The notes: generated by a model from the sequence alone, not told the origin. DNA of 64,000 nucleotides from Saururus chinensis (GCA_035235625.1 CP141140.1:21968685-22032684); one strand, 5' to 3'. Shown: positions 35,412 to 47,599, counted from the stretch's first letter. Made by a program: numbers and translations.

Positions 35412-38400
35412 AGAAAGGCTTCCCTCACTACCAGCAGTTCGGTCCTCACCATGCTCATGTCCATTCTATCTTTTGGGAGTTCAGAAGAGCATCTCACTCC
35501 AATTGTTATGGCTGCAACCAAGCAATCTTGAATTTTGTCGAGTCCATTTTCTGCTTCATGTAGCAGCAGTTGGGGGTCCACAATCTCCACAATTCGTTCC
35601 GGCATAGACATCTTTGCATACTTTGAGATGGTTAGGCCATCACTGAACTTACTATCATTAGGCTTCTTCCCCATGAACATCTCTAACAGCAGGACCCCAA
35701 AACTATACACATCCCCCATAGTGGTCACTTTGTAGCCAATACCATATTCTGTCGTTAGAAGAAAGCACCATAATTTAGTACGCTACCTGATGCTGTGATA
35801 TAGCATGTTAATGTTCCTTAATATGCATCTAAATAAAAATGCTCACATGATTGATTGTAGAAGACAAATTTAAATCATTTGTCTTTTACCGTGATTATGG
35901 TAAAAGATTTGTGTGTTATTGGATCAGCAAGAATAGTGAATGCAATAATTTTCTCTTGTTCAATTTTCATACATCTTAAGAATGAATGAGAGCATTTTTC
36001 CTCTTATATATGTTTTCCATGTGAGTGTGCACATATACATAGATGTGAAGTTATGATGAGTTAGTAGGAAGTATTTTTAATGTTCCACTTTGACAATAAA
36101 CTCAGTGTAAAAATATATGAAAACCCTTTATCTATGAGATCGAGTTGTACAACTAGCACATATTAGAGCCAATAATATTGGCGCTAATATGCACCAACAT
36201 GTACATGGTAAATTTCAAATATAAGGGCTCACATATGTTCCTTACATTGTGCTAATTATCAAATATGAGCATAAAAACTCTTCCCAATTGGTGAAGCTTC
36301 ACTAATATAGTGGCTGGTGGAGTAATGCCGACCATTGACAACGTAGAATCAATGGCGCACACCTATTAGTACACATGCACTCTTGATATTACAGCTCACA
36401 CACCTAAACCTATGTGCTAATGGGTGCGCCATTATTCCCATTGCTGAGAGAGAGGGGGGATTGAGAGAGAGAGAGAGATTACCAGGAGGAATGTAGCCAA
36501 TGGTACCTCGTAAGCGAATTGCACTCGATAGAGATGAGGAAGAGCCAATACTCTGTGGCAACAAAAATTTTGCAAGTCCAAAGTCGCTTAGATGGGCCAC
36601 CATATCCCCATCAAGGAGAACGTTGCTAGGTTTTAGATCACAATGAACGATACTTGTGTGGCATTGATTGTGTAAATAATCTAATGCATTGGCAACATCA
36701 ATGGCAATATTTAACCTTTTGTTCAAAGATAAATATTGATGTTTATCACTTTGCGGGTACAGCCAAAACTCTAGAGACCCATTTGACATGAATTCATAAA
36801 CTAGAGCTTTAAATTCTCTTCCTTCTGCATCAAATCCTGAGCAGCAAGTTAAGATCTTGACGAGATTCCGGTGCCTAATATTCTTCAAAGCTGCGGATTC
36901 TGACGTGAAACTTTTAAGAGATCCTTCTATGTCAAGTTTTAGAACTTTCACCGCAAAAGTCATTTGTTCATGGCTAAGAACCCCTTTATATACCGAACCA
37001 AAATTTCCAGCTCCTATCAAATTTGTTGAAGAGAAACCATCTGTTGCTTTAAGGAGTTCCAGGTAGGAGATTTTCATGAACTTGGTCTTTGTGGAGGAAG
37101 ATGTTATCAAAGATGTCAAGGAAAGCTTCTTTCTTGATTTTCTTCTCCAAGAAACTGCAGCTATGCCAAATGCCATCATTATAATAAGGCTTCCTGTAAT
37201 GGCCAATGCTTTAACTTTCATGGAGGTGGCTCTTTTATGTCCATCAATGATCACCTTGGTAGAACATGGTGGCAACTTCAATTCCTTTATACCACCACAA
37301 AGCTTACGGTTCCCTTCCAACGAAATTGAACTTCCATTCGTGAATATACCGTCCATTGGTATTTCTCCTTCGAAATTGTTGTAAGATAAATTTAGATATT
37401 TCAGGTACACAAATTTGGCAAGGTAATCAGGAATGGCACCAGACAGTTGATTGCTAGAAAGATCAATTTCTTGAATTATTTTTAAAGCATTTAATGACAT
37501 TGGTATCGATCCTGTAAAGGAGTTGCGACCCATTTTTAGAATTTCCAAAGCAACACAGTTGCCAAGGGAGTCAGGAATGCTACCAAGCAATTGATTGTCG
37601 TGAGCAAGCAGTGCATAAAGGTTGACCATTTTACCCACTTCCACGGGCAGGGACCACTTAAGAAATTGTTAGATAAAAGAAGTACACTTAACGATGTGAG
37701 GTCAAATAAAAATCTGGGTATCACACCATTGAGGCGATTGTAAGAAAAACCAAGATGGTGCAAGTTTGCACAGTTCACTAGACTGGGAGGTATCAGCCCT
37801 TGCAACAAATTGTAAGATAAATCAAGCTCAATCAATAAAGACAGGTTCCCCAAGGAGGCTGGAATTTGCCCCGACAATTTGTTGCTATGCATGGCAATTC
37901 CCTCCAGCCTTCTAAACTTTCCAACACCTGCAGGGACAGAACCGGTCAAGAAGTTCCTCTCCAAGCCTAAAACTTGCAGGTTGACAAGGTTTTCGATCCC
38001 TGGACTTATGGTCCCATATATGCGGTTCCCACCTAATGCTAAGCTTTGAAGTTGGGAGGACAGATTTGCTATGGAATACGGCAACAAGCCGTGGAGGCGA
38101 TTGTAACTTGCTCCCAAATATTGGAGATCGCTGCAGTTAACCAATGACGAGATGAACAACAAATCATCCCCCTTTTCACTCCCAAGCGCATTGCTTCCAA
38201 CTAAAAACTGTGTCAGGTTTGGACATTTGCCTATATCATTTGGCACAGTCCCAGTAAAAGAATTGAAACCTAAATCCAGTGTCCTTAGATGAGAAGCATT
38301 AGATAAGGAACCTGGAATGGGGCCTGTAAAATGATTGTATGCAGCATAAAAGAACTCAAGCTTTGGAAATGCTATCCCAATATGCCATGGAAGCTGTCCG

Positions 38401-39179
38401 CTTAGCTGGTTGTCTACGACTCCCAATATTGTGATATTAGTGAGATTGTAGATGGAGGAAGGAATCATACCAGATAAATTGTTTTGGCCCAAACGAAGCT
38501 GTTGCAAGTGGGAAAGTTGGCCTATCTCCTCCGGGATCATCCCTTGCAAAGAATTTCGCCCCAAAGAAAGCGTGGTGAGTGAGGAAAGGTTCCCCAGCGA
38601 AGGTGGGATGCTTCCGCTCAGGTTGTTCAAATATAACTCAATATAGGTGAGCTTTGGCAAAGAGCCGAGCAAGGAGGGGATATTTCCGACCAGCTTATTG
38701 TAAGAGAAATCAAAGCTTTCTAGTTCCGAGCAGCCGGAAAGGTTGGCCAGAATTTCTCCTTCCAAAGAATTGTACCCGAAATCAAGGAATCGCAGGCGAA
38801 AGAGGTAACCAAGTTGGTGGGGTATCTCGCCATGCAAACTGTTATTGCGAAGTCTGATGGATCGAAGGAAGGTGAGGTTCGCAAGGTCCGGTGACAAATG
38901 ACCTACTAAGCCACGACCAGTCAGGTCCAAGGCCGTAACTTGTTGGTGCTTGCGGCCGCAGGTGACTCCCGGCCACCGGCAGAAATGGAGAGAATCATTC
39001 CACGAGCTCAACACTTGGAAAGGGTCACCGGTTATCTCTCTCTTGAATGCGAGTAGAGCAAGACGATCCGTTTCGTTGCCCATTTTTGTAGCAGTTGCAG
39101 CTGATACCGAGCGGATTATGCTATGAAAGAAGAAAAGGCCAATGAAGCCGGCATAGAACTTCTGCAGCAGAAGATCCAT
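35393..39179 (-). pseudogene. LRR receptor-like kinase B (Xa21/EFR-type), one frameshift
   Basis: This is a cell-surface immune-type receptor, sister copy of gene C. Met 39179 (MDLLLQKFYAGFIGLFFFHS) begins a signal peptide. An LRRNT (NETDRLALLAFKREI, CRWPGVTC), over 20 LRRs, a TM segment (about 37145-37215) and a kinase with GAGNFG, AVK, HCDLKP (non-RD) and DFG follow. Exon 1 is 39179-36483 and exon 2 is 35748-35393. The intron is 734 bp because it holds a MITE. A one-base loss near 37653 (ggacca instead of ggaccca in gene C) shifts the frame in a late LRR, after LSNNFLSG; the downstream frame is fully open through the kinase. With a single lesion, a recent loss or a sequence error are both possible. 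Confidence 0.88.
36065..36285. mobile_element. MITE in the intron of receptor kinase B
   Basis: The ends are inverted: 'ggaagtatttttaatg...' on the left and '...cataaaaactcttccc' on the right, with further pairing of 'aataaactcagtgta' and 'tacattgtgctaatt'. The same element lies at 57185-57412, and a related one at 56170-56385. It explains why this intron is 734 bp while those of A, C and D are 187-258 bp. Confidence 0.65.
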
Positions 39180-39335
39180 ATATTTTGTTGGGTCCAAGAG
39201 CAAATTTCCCTGCCTGGAGTGCTTGGGCAACGTCCTAAAATGCTTACTCCCTCGCAGTAAACCATGATCCTTATCTTTATACGGATGAAGAACAACTGCA
39301 CACCCGGAGCCACACTCACCCTCACTTAATCTCTG

Positions 39336-39341
39336 TTGACT
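39336..39341. promoter_or_regulatory. W-box core upstream of receptor kinase B
   Basis: TTGACT lies 157 bp upstream of the start codon, in a block shared with gene C (162 bp). W-boxes (TTGACY) bind WRKY factors. Also in this promoter, the TATATA found in C is missing through a small deletion, but a TATAAA has arisen at about 39275-39281. Confidence 0.4.
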
Positions 39342-39435
39342 TGGTAATAGGCCACAAAAATAATAGTTTAAAATTACGATAGTAGTGGCAGATACTTAAT
39401 TTCATCATAAGCAAAATAAGTGCAATATGACTTCA

Positions 39436-40115
39436 GTAAGGAATTTTTTTCAAAAATAGACCACAAAAATGTTGAAAATACAAAAATAGGCAAAAAAATC
39501 TAGATTTGTAAAAATAGACTTGCATATATTATAAAATGCCTTAAATGCCCCCATACGGTAAGGTTTTATGTGAAGCCCGCATACTTTCTACCTAAAAGTG
39601 GCAACTGCCAACTAACTACACGATAGAAAACCTACAATTAGTAATTTTTCATTTTTGGTGAGAAAGTATATTTCCCTGAGAAAGTATATTTCCTATAACT
39701 AACTATACAATAGGAAATATTATCATGAAATTGACTACATGATAAAAAACTTGTAGTTAGAAGTTTTCTACTTTTAGTTGAAAAATGTATTTCATATATA
39801 TTATCATATAATCGACTACGCGGAAGAAACACTATCATGTAATGGATTACATGATAGGAAACTTACAGCCAGTAGTTTTCTACTTTTAGTTAATTAAAAA
39901 GAATATTTCACATATAATATAATCAACTACATGATAAGAAACTTACTCTTTACAATTTTTCACTTTCTATTAGAAAGTATGTTTCCTATGGAAACTTACA
40001 GTGCGGAGGCATTTTGGGTATTTCACTGTGTGCACAAGTCTATTTTTACAAATTTAGATTTCCTTGGCTAAGTATTTCCGCCTTTTGTAAGGTTTATTTT
40101 TAAAATATTTAAAAA
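39436..40115. mobile_element. 680-bp insertion with about 85-bp inverted ends, absent from the C copy
   Basis: The left end ('ttttttcaaaaatag..gatttgtaaaaatagacttg') is the reverse complement of the right end ('caagtctatttttacaaatt..'). The paralogous flank of gene C at about 44490 lacks the whole segment. A possible 5-bp target duplication is CAGTA. The interior holds three or four diverged repeats of an 'actacatgataggaaactta' motif. It is non-coding and non-autonomous, of unknown superfamily. Confidence 0.75.
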
Positions 40116-40956
40116 AACAGTACTTAAGAATTAGTATAAAGTAACTACTAATTACTAATTGGTCATAATATGGCAGAGGCACATCGGCATGAATCGCCAC
40201 CTGCTGGATGCTTGTTAATCATATTCGACGAAGTCCTTCAGAAATTTCCCATCTATTAGAAAAGTAGTTTTTTTACATATCAACTACTCTTACATGGTAG
40301 TTACTAATTTTATTATTTAATCATCGGAAGTCTAAACCTTTACGTACGAGGATAATCCATTTGCTGATGATGTCAAACTTGTCGTATCAGTTTCATTTCT
40401 TTATGTTTGTTTTTTGTGATTGATCTTATCCCAGAAGAGGTCCAGCAGGATCTAGGGTGGTACCATTTGTCCGGGGTGGTTGCAATTGTTTTAAGGTTCT
40501 AAATTAATCAAAGTTTTTAGTCTTCAAAAGGAGCCAAGATTAGGAGCAGGATTTTAGGAATTGATCCAGATGAGAAGTCTCAATAAGTCGAGATGATACA
40601 ACTTTGCACCTCAAATAAGGTGCAGTTTACTTCAACTAAAAAAAATCAAATGTTTAAATAATATGATTATATAAAGATTCCATCACATATAGATGAAAAT
40701 ATTATATTTCCTGAATATCTCCATTACAAAAACCTAGGTTGCGAACTTAATAGGACCTAGCTAGCCTCATTTTGCTCGGGTCACTTCCTCTAGCCTGAAA
40801 GACTTCATCAAGAACTTTATTTGTATGCTCACTTGTGTTCTATTGTAAGAAAGAAGCGTAAATGTTATGTAAGGTGAGAAGTACCTCATACCATAAAAAG
40901 ATAAAAATATGATTAATTCAGCACTTTTTCATGCCACAAAAAGACAAAATCCTTTA
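40116..40956. repeat. 5' flank of receptor kinase B, duplicated at 44500-45648
   Basis: This block ('taagaattagtataaagtaac', 'cacctgctggatgct', 'aatttcccatctattagaaaa', down to 'gacaaaatccttta') matches the flank of gene C. At 40957 the match ends and the 3' end of gene C begins, so 40956/40957 is the tandem-duplication junction. Confidence 0.85.
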
Positions 40957-40977
40957 ACATGACAATGGAGCTGAAAA

Positions 40978-43900
40978 TTAAGTTCTATCACTGTGAATAT
41001 GGTCTCCAAGAAAGGCTTCTCTCACTCGCTGCAGTTGGTTCCTCACCATTGTCATGTCCATTCTATCTTTTGGGAGTTCAGAGGAGCATCTAATTCCAAT
41101 TCCTATCACTGCAACCAAGCAATCTTGAATTTTGTCTAGTCTAGTTTCCCCTTCTTCTAGGAGTAGTTGTGGGTACACAATCTCCATCACTCGTCCAGGA
41201 AATGCCATCTTTGCGTACCTTGAGATGGTTAAGCCATCTTTGAATATATCATCATGAGGTCTCTTCCCTGTGAACACCTCTAACAATAGGACCCCAAAGC
41301 TATACACATCACCCATTGTAGTCACTTCAAAGCCAGCTCCATACTCTGACGAAAATGTAACGAAACATAATTTAATTAAAAAAAATTGGCACAAATTTAA
41401 TAGTACTGATTATAGCTACTCTTCAGTCATAGTAGAAGACAATAATTGAAGACATAATATTTTGCTTCTGTTCAAACAACTAAAAGGTGTTACAAAGTAA
41501 AAATTTCTCCCATAGCCCTTCAGATTATTGCGCATTTGAGAGAGACAGAGAGATACCTGGAGGAATGTAGCCAATGCTACCTCGTAGGTTGATTGCACTA
41601 GATAGGGAAGCATCACCACTTTCTGTGAACAAAATTTTTGCAAGTCCAAAGTCGCTAACATGAGCCGTCATATCCTCATCAAGGAGAATGTTGTTAGGCT
41701 TTAGATCACAATGGACAATAGGAGTATGGCATTCATGATGAAGATAAGCTAGTGCATTAGCAACATCAATGACAATATTTAATCTATTTGTCAAATTTAA
41801 ATATTGATTTCGATCACCTTGCGGGAACAGCCAGCTCTCTAGAGTCCCATTTGGCATAAACTCATAAACTAGAGCTTTGAATTCTTTTCCTTCATCATCA
41901 AACCCTGAGCAGTAAGTTAAAATCTTGGTAAGATTCCGGTGTCTAATATTTCTCAATGCTTCACATTCTGCCATGAAACTCTTAAGAGACCCTTCTTCAT
42001 CAAGTTTTAGAACTTTGACAGCAATAACCGTTTGATCATGGCTAAGAATCCCTTTATATACCGATCCAAAACTTCCAGCACCTATCAAATTTGTTGAAGA
42101 AAAACCACCGGTTGCTGCAGCGAGTTCAACGTAGGAGATCTTCATCAACTTGGTCTCTGTGGAAGGTGTCAAGGAAGACTTTTTTCTTGACTTTCTTATT
42201 AAATAAACTGCAAATATGCCCAATGCCGTAATGAAAAGGAGACTCCCTGAAATGGCTAAAGCTTTTACCTTTGCAGTGGAGGCTCTTTTATTTCCATAGG
42301 TCACATTGCCGGAACAAGGAGGCAACTTTAATTCCCTAATTCCGCCACAGAGCTTATTGTTGCCTTCCAACGAAATTAAACTTTTATTCCCAAATATACC
42401 TTTTGTTGGTACTTCTCCTTCGAAATTATTGTAAGCTAAATTTAGATACTGCAGGTACACCAACTTAGCAAGGTAATCAGGGATGATCCCATACAAATTA
42501 TTACGCGCAAGATCAATTGCTTGAATAATTTTTAAAGCGTTTAGTGACATTGGTATAACTCCTGTAAATGAGTTGCTCGACAATTCCAAAATTTCCAAAG
42601 CTAGACAGTTGCCAAGGGAGTAGGGGATGTTACCAAATAATTGATTGTTATTAACAAACATATCGTTCATGTTCACCAGTTTACCCACTTCTGCTGGTAG
42701 GGACCCACTCAGGGAATTGTTAGATAAATCAAGCACGCGTAAAGATGTTACGTCAAATAGAACTCTGGGTATCACACCATTGAGGTGATTGTTTTGAAGA
42801 AAAAGAAGCTGCAGAAGTTCGCAATTTACCAGACTAGAAGGTATTAGTCCTTGCAAAAGATTATCAGATAAATCAAGCGCGTATAAAAGAGAGAGGTTCC
42901 CCAAGGAGGCTGGAATTTGCCCCGATAATCTATTACTTTGCAAGGCAATATCTTCCAACCTTTTAAATTTTCCAACAACTTCAGGAACAGAACCCGTCAA
43001 GAAGTTATCATCCAAACCTAGAACTTGCAAGTTGACAAGGTTTTCAATCCCTTGAGTTATAGTTCCATGTATCCTGTTCCCACCTAGAGCAAAGCCCTGA
43101 AGTTGGGAGGAAAGGTTTGCTATGGAATCCGGCAAGGAGCCATGGAGGCGATTGTAACTTGCTCCCAAACGGTAGAGACCACCGCAGTTGGTTAAAGACG
43201 TGACAAACGTCAAATCATCTCCCTTTTCACTCCCTAGCGCATTGTCTGAGACTACAAACGATGTTAGGTTTTGACAGTTGCCTATATCAATTGGAACAGA
43301 CCCAGTAAAAGAATTATTAGGTAAATTCAACAGCCTGAGATGAGAAGCATTGGACAAAGAAACTGGAATGGGACCAGTAAACTGATTCTTTCCAGCATAA
43401 AGGAACTCGAGTTTGGGGAATGCTATCCCTATATGCGATGAAAGCCCACCGCTTAGCTGGTTAACTGCGACTTCCAATGAAATGATGTTGCTGAGATTGT
43501 AGATGGAGGGAGGAATCATACCAGATAAGTTGTTTAAGCCCAAAACAAGGTCTTGCATGCGAGAAAGTTGGCCTAGCTCCTCCGGGATTCTCCCTTGAAA
43601 ATTGTTTGTTGCTAGATTGAGGGTGGTGAGAGAGGAAAGATTCCCAAGTGAAGGTGGAATGCTTCCACTCAAGTTGTTCTGATCTAAACCAAGATCCTTG
43701 AGCTTTGGCAAAGACCCAAGCTCAGAGGGGACGTATCCAACCAGTTTATTGCGCACGAGTTCCAAGCTAATGAGTTCCAAGCAGTAGGAAAGGTTGGTCG
43801 GTATTTTTCCTTCCAAAGAATTGAACCCCAAATACAGAAACTTTAGCCGAAGTAGAGAACCAAGCTGGTGGGGTATCTCTCCGTGCAAGCTGTTATTGGA

Positions 43901-44230
43901 CAGTCTGATAGATGCGAGGAAGGTGAGGTTTGCCAAGTGAGGTGACAAGCGACCCACTAGGCCAAGATCAGGCAGGCCCAAGGCTGTTACTCGTTGGTGT
44001 TTGTGGCCGCAGGTGACTCCCGGCCAGTGGCAGAACTGGACAGTATCATTCCAGGAGCTTAGCACTTGGAAAGGGTCACCAGTTATCTCTCTCTTGAATG
44101 CCAGTAGAGCAAGACGATCCGTTTCGTTGCTCATTATTGTGGCAGTTGCAACTGATGCCGACTGGATCATGCTATGAAAGAAGAAAAAGGCAATGAAGCC
44201 GGCATAGATCTTTTGCTGCAGAAGATCCAT
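40978..44230 (-). CDS. LRR receptor-like kinase C (Xa21/EFR-type), intact
   Basis: This is a predicted plasma-membrane immune-type receptor, 1013 aa. A signal peptide (residues 1-27, hydrophobic AFFFFHS) and LRRNT cap (NETDRLALLAFKREI, then CHWPGVTC) precede 20-plus LRRs of the LxxLxLxxNxLxGxIP type with many NxS/T sites to about 620. The TM segment is about 655-677 and the kinase about 710-1005. Visible kinase motifs are GAGSFG (717-722), the VAIK-type Lys 739, HCDLKP with Asp about 842 (Cys before Asp, non-RD) and DFG (860-862). Exon 1 is 44230-41557 and exon 2 is 41345-40978. The 211-bp intron splits the Glu of GYIPPEYG. I chose Met 44230 because it follows a TATATAG (44313-44319) by 83 bp and matches the start of B; an in-frame Met at 44368 lies upstream of that box. 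The gene arose with B by tandem duplication. The ligand is unknown. Confidence 0.93.
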
Positions 44231-44312
44231 ATATTTTGAGTGGTTGAGGCTAAGAGCAAATTCCCCTGGAGTGCTTGGCAACGTACTAAAATGCTTACTC
44301 CCTTGAAGTAAA

Positions 44313-44319
44313 CTATATA
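44313..44319 (-). promoter_or_regulatory. TATA box of receptor kinase C
   Basis: TATATAG on the minus strand lies 83 bp before the start codon, giving a predicted 5' UTR of about 50 bp. Confidence 0.5.
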
Positions 44320-44391
44320 TGATCCTTATCTTTAAACAGATGAAGAACAACTGAACTCCTGGAGCCACACTAACCCCTACTTCAGTCTCTG

Positions 44392-44397
44392 TTGACT
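44392..44397. promoter_or_regulatory. W-box core upstream of receptor kinase C
   Basis: TTGACT lies 162 bp upstream of the start codon and is conserved in position with gene B. Confidence 0.4.
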
Positions 44398-45124
44398 TGG
44401 GTATAGTAATGACTAGTTTGAAATTATCATAGCCTTCTCTAGTAGGCAGATATGTTCATCACAAGTAAAATATGTGCAATATGACTTCAGCACAAAAACC
44501 AGTTCTTAAGAATTAGTATAAAGTAACTACTAATTAATACGGCATAGGCGCATAAGCATGAATCGTCACCTGCTGGATGCTAATTAATCATATTCGACGA
44601 AGTCCTTCAGAAATTTCCCATCTATTAGAAAAGCAGTTTTTTTACATCTCAACTCTTACATGGCATCTATTTTTATTATTTATTTAGTTATCGAAAGTCT
44701 AAACCTTTACTAGTATAATCCATTTGCTGATGATGTCAAACGTGTTCTATCAGTTCCATTTCTTTATGTTATTTCTTTGTTTTTTTTTGTGAGATCTTAT
44801 CCTAGAAGAGGTCATGCATGATCAAGAGTGGTACCATGTGTGGGGCGGTTGCAATTGTTTTAAGGATCTAAATTAATCAAAGTTTTTAGTCTTCAAAAGA
44901 AGCGAGGATTAGGAGCCGGATTTTAGGAATTGATCCAGATGAGAAGATTCAATAAGTCAAGATGAGACGTACAACTTGTCACGCAAATTAGGTGTAGTTT
45001 ACTTTGACTCAAAAAAATTCAAATTGTATAAACAATATAATTATATAAAGATTCCATCACAAATAGCTGAAAATACTATATTTCCCAAATATCTCTATTA
45101 AAAAAACTTAGGTTTCAAACTTAA

Positions 45125-45280
45125 GGATTCAGATCGGCTAGTCCCACCCAGTGTGGCAGCTGCATTGGGAAAACACATTTGGCTGTGTCATAGCTATATA
45201 GATTTTCTCAACGTGGCTGGCTTTGATTGGACACTCCCACTAATTTTGGTGAGAGTACCCACCCGGCTAATCTAAACCCC
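45125..45280. mobile_element. 156-bp hAT-type MITE in the C flank, absent from the B flank
   Basis: It is bounded by AAACTTAA (45117-45124) and AAACTTAT (45281-45288), a 7/8 octamer duplication. The B flank has a single 'gaacttaat' at the same place. The ends are weakly inverted (ggattcagatcggc / gccgg..tctaaacccc). Confidence 0.7.
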
Positions 45281-45357
45281 AAACTTATAAAGAACTAGCT
45301 AGCTTCATTTTGCTCAGGTCACTTGGGCAGAAAGACTTCATCCATAACTTTAAATTG

Positions 45358-45509
45358 GAAAATGATATTTCCACATATAAACTCACATGAGTTTTGGTTG
45401 GCCTAGATAAGTGAGTTCATATAAACTATGTACAGTTCACTTACGTAGTCCAATCAAAACTTTTACATAAATTTTTGTGGGTATTTTTATTGTAGACATA
45501 TCACTCTTT
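45358..45509. mobile_element. MITE (ggaaaatgatatt family), copy 1
   Basis: The left end 'ggaaaatgatatttccacat' pairs with '..gtagacatatcactctt', and a central 'gttttggttgg' pairs with 'ccaatcaaaac'. The B flank at about 40816 is uninterrupted ('aactttatttg'). The second copy is at 46957-47127. The target duplication is only approximate here. Confidence 0.7.
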
Positions 45510-46469
45510 ACTTTATTTATATATTAACTTGTGTTTTATTGTAAGAAGCTTAAAATTTATGTAAGTTGAGAAGTAGCTCAGACCATAAAAAGATAAAAAT
45601 ATGTTTAATTGGGCACTTTTTCAAGGCGCAAAAAGACAAAATCCTTTATAGTGTTTTTACTTAGATTTCTATGCTCTTACAAGGGAAAGAAACGTACTCC
45701 CTCTTTTAATTTTAAGTAAGTATCTTATTTAATTTTTTAAAATAAATTAATTTTAATAATTTTTAAAAAGATTATAGAGAATGTTTATTTTTAGACAGAG
45801 AGAATAATAGAAATGTTACATGGAAAATTATAAATCACAACTCTAAAGTAGATTCTTGTTTGCATCTAGGGATACGTTCTTTTACTATTTTACCAAAACT
45901 ATTACATGATAAGAAAATAAGACGATGCAAGTTCTTTCATCCACTACCAGCTACTACCTACTAAAAGAATGAACTCCCTATTGGTAGGGGTGGGGGCGTG
46001 TGGCATGGGCATCCGACAGTAGCCAATTAGGGGCCCACTCACCCAATGCTTCCAGTCATGACCAAAAACATTTCTCTCCTAAAGTTATTCACACATAATT
46101 TTACATTTATAATTAAGGTAATTATTTATGGATGATTCTGCACTTAAACCCCTTCTCTCCCCCCCCCCCGGATTTACCCTTTCACCCAAATGCCTCTGTA
46201 TTTTTTTTTGACATAATATGTATAAAATATATTAGCTCATTTACCAAAAAAATATAGCTCCAGTTGGAAAAAAATTGTCCTATATTAGTAGCTTAATTTA
46301 AGTTATTGACTACTTAAAAAATTATCTCTTAGGCTTATTTTTCATTATTTTAGCTATAAGTTCCACCATACAATAAAAAGTCACTTATTTTTTCTAATAA
46401 AACTACTAATATGGGATGGTCCTGACGGAGGGGTAATATATATAAGCACAATTTCTCAAATGATCAACG

Positions 46470-46920
46470 GTTAGTTAATTCAATGAATGTGGTTCACGGT
46501 TTACCCGGATTGTTTAACTAGTTAGAACATGCTGGTCTGGTAATTAATTCATATAACCCGTAAATGGTCAGAATAAGCAGGTTGATTGATTACAAGTTAT
46601 AACTCTCATCTGTTCGAAACTCACGATTCCAGGAAATCGCCATTCTCATCTCATTATTAATTCCACAGTGGCCAGCCAGCCCTGCACATTCTCACAATTC
46701 TACAGTGTTAGTCTTTTCCGCCTCTGTTTCCTTTTAAAAAAAACTGCTCATTTGCGTCGCTTCTTCCTCCTCCATGTAAGTTCTCTTCATTAAGAAATGT
46801 CTCAAATAAATTTTATTACATTTTTTCTCTTTGGAACTTGCAGTATGAATGCTATAACTTTTCATTTCTTAAGACTCGTTCAGTATTAGTTAGTGTTATT
46901 ACCTTATATACTTAAATTTA
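46470..46920 (+). pseudogene. Decayed copy of the 5' end of the gene at 61080-61560
   Basis: Promoter, first exon and first splice sites parallel 61080-61560: 'ggttcacggttta-ccgg', 'gaacatgctgg', 'aattcatata', 'ctcatctgttcgaaactcacgatt', 'gcgtcgcttcttcctcctcc' then GTAAGTTCTCTT, and after a short intron 'gcag|tatgaatgct'. The copy has lost the start codon seen at 61384 and its 3' continuation. It is a duplicated gene fragment rather than a working gene. Confidence 0.65.
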
Positions 46921-46956
46921 AAGAAGTAGAAAACATGAATACTTTACTTTATATTA

Positions 46957-47127
46957 GGAAAATGATATTTTCATATCAAAAGTACACAACAAAAACTCAC
47001 ACATAATTTTTGATTGGTTAAGATGAGTAAGCCCATGTGAATTTAGCGTGGAGCCTACTAGTGAAGGCCAATCAAAACTCTTGTGTGATTTTTTGTAGGT
47101 ACTTTTGTTGTGGGAATATCACTATCC
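46957..47127. mobile_element. 171-bp hAT-type MITE, copy 2, perfect 8-bp duplication
   Basis: The terminal inverted repeats ('ggaaaatgatattttcatat', and '..gggaatatcactatcc' on the right) pair over about 60 bp, including 'gattgg' with 'ccaatc'. It is flanked on both sides by TTATATTA (46949-46956 and 47128-47135). No coding capacity is present. Confidence 0.9.
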
Positions 47128-47485
47128 TTATATTATGAATCTCATTTATATGTGTAGGCAAGCGTGAGACATTTTTTGGCTATCATTTATATAAGCCTTT
47201 TATAAAAGACATATGAATGCTCAATCAATCTCATGCTGCACGAAAAAATCAAAAGTTCACTCTTACAAGTTTTTTGTATTCCATTGACAAGGGTTTATAT
47301 GTGTTTATTTTCATTTAAAAATAGAAAGTCATATTTTATATTAATTAATATGAAAATTTGGAGTTAACATGGTAAGTTACAAAGGTGTGCATGTGAGGTC
47401 ATTTATTAATCTCTTTGATAGGAAGGGTTACCATGAGACAACATTCCCCATCCATTATTCACAAAAAGAGTAAAGAAGACTTCGT

Positions 47486-47599
<114 letters not shown>

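Larger units (their letters stand above)
44500..45648. repeat. 5' flank of receptor kinase C, paralogous to 40116-40956
   Basis: It is collinear with the flank of B except for two insertions, 45125-45280 and 45358-45509. It ends at 'gacaaaatccttta' (45648), where the B unit joins gene C instead. Confidence 0.85.
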
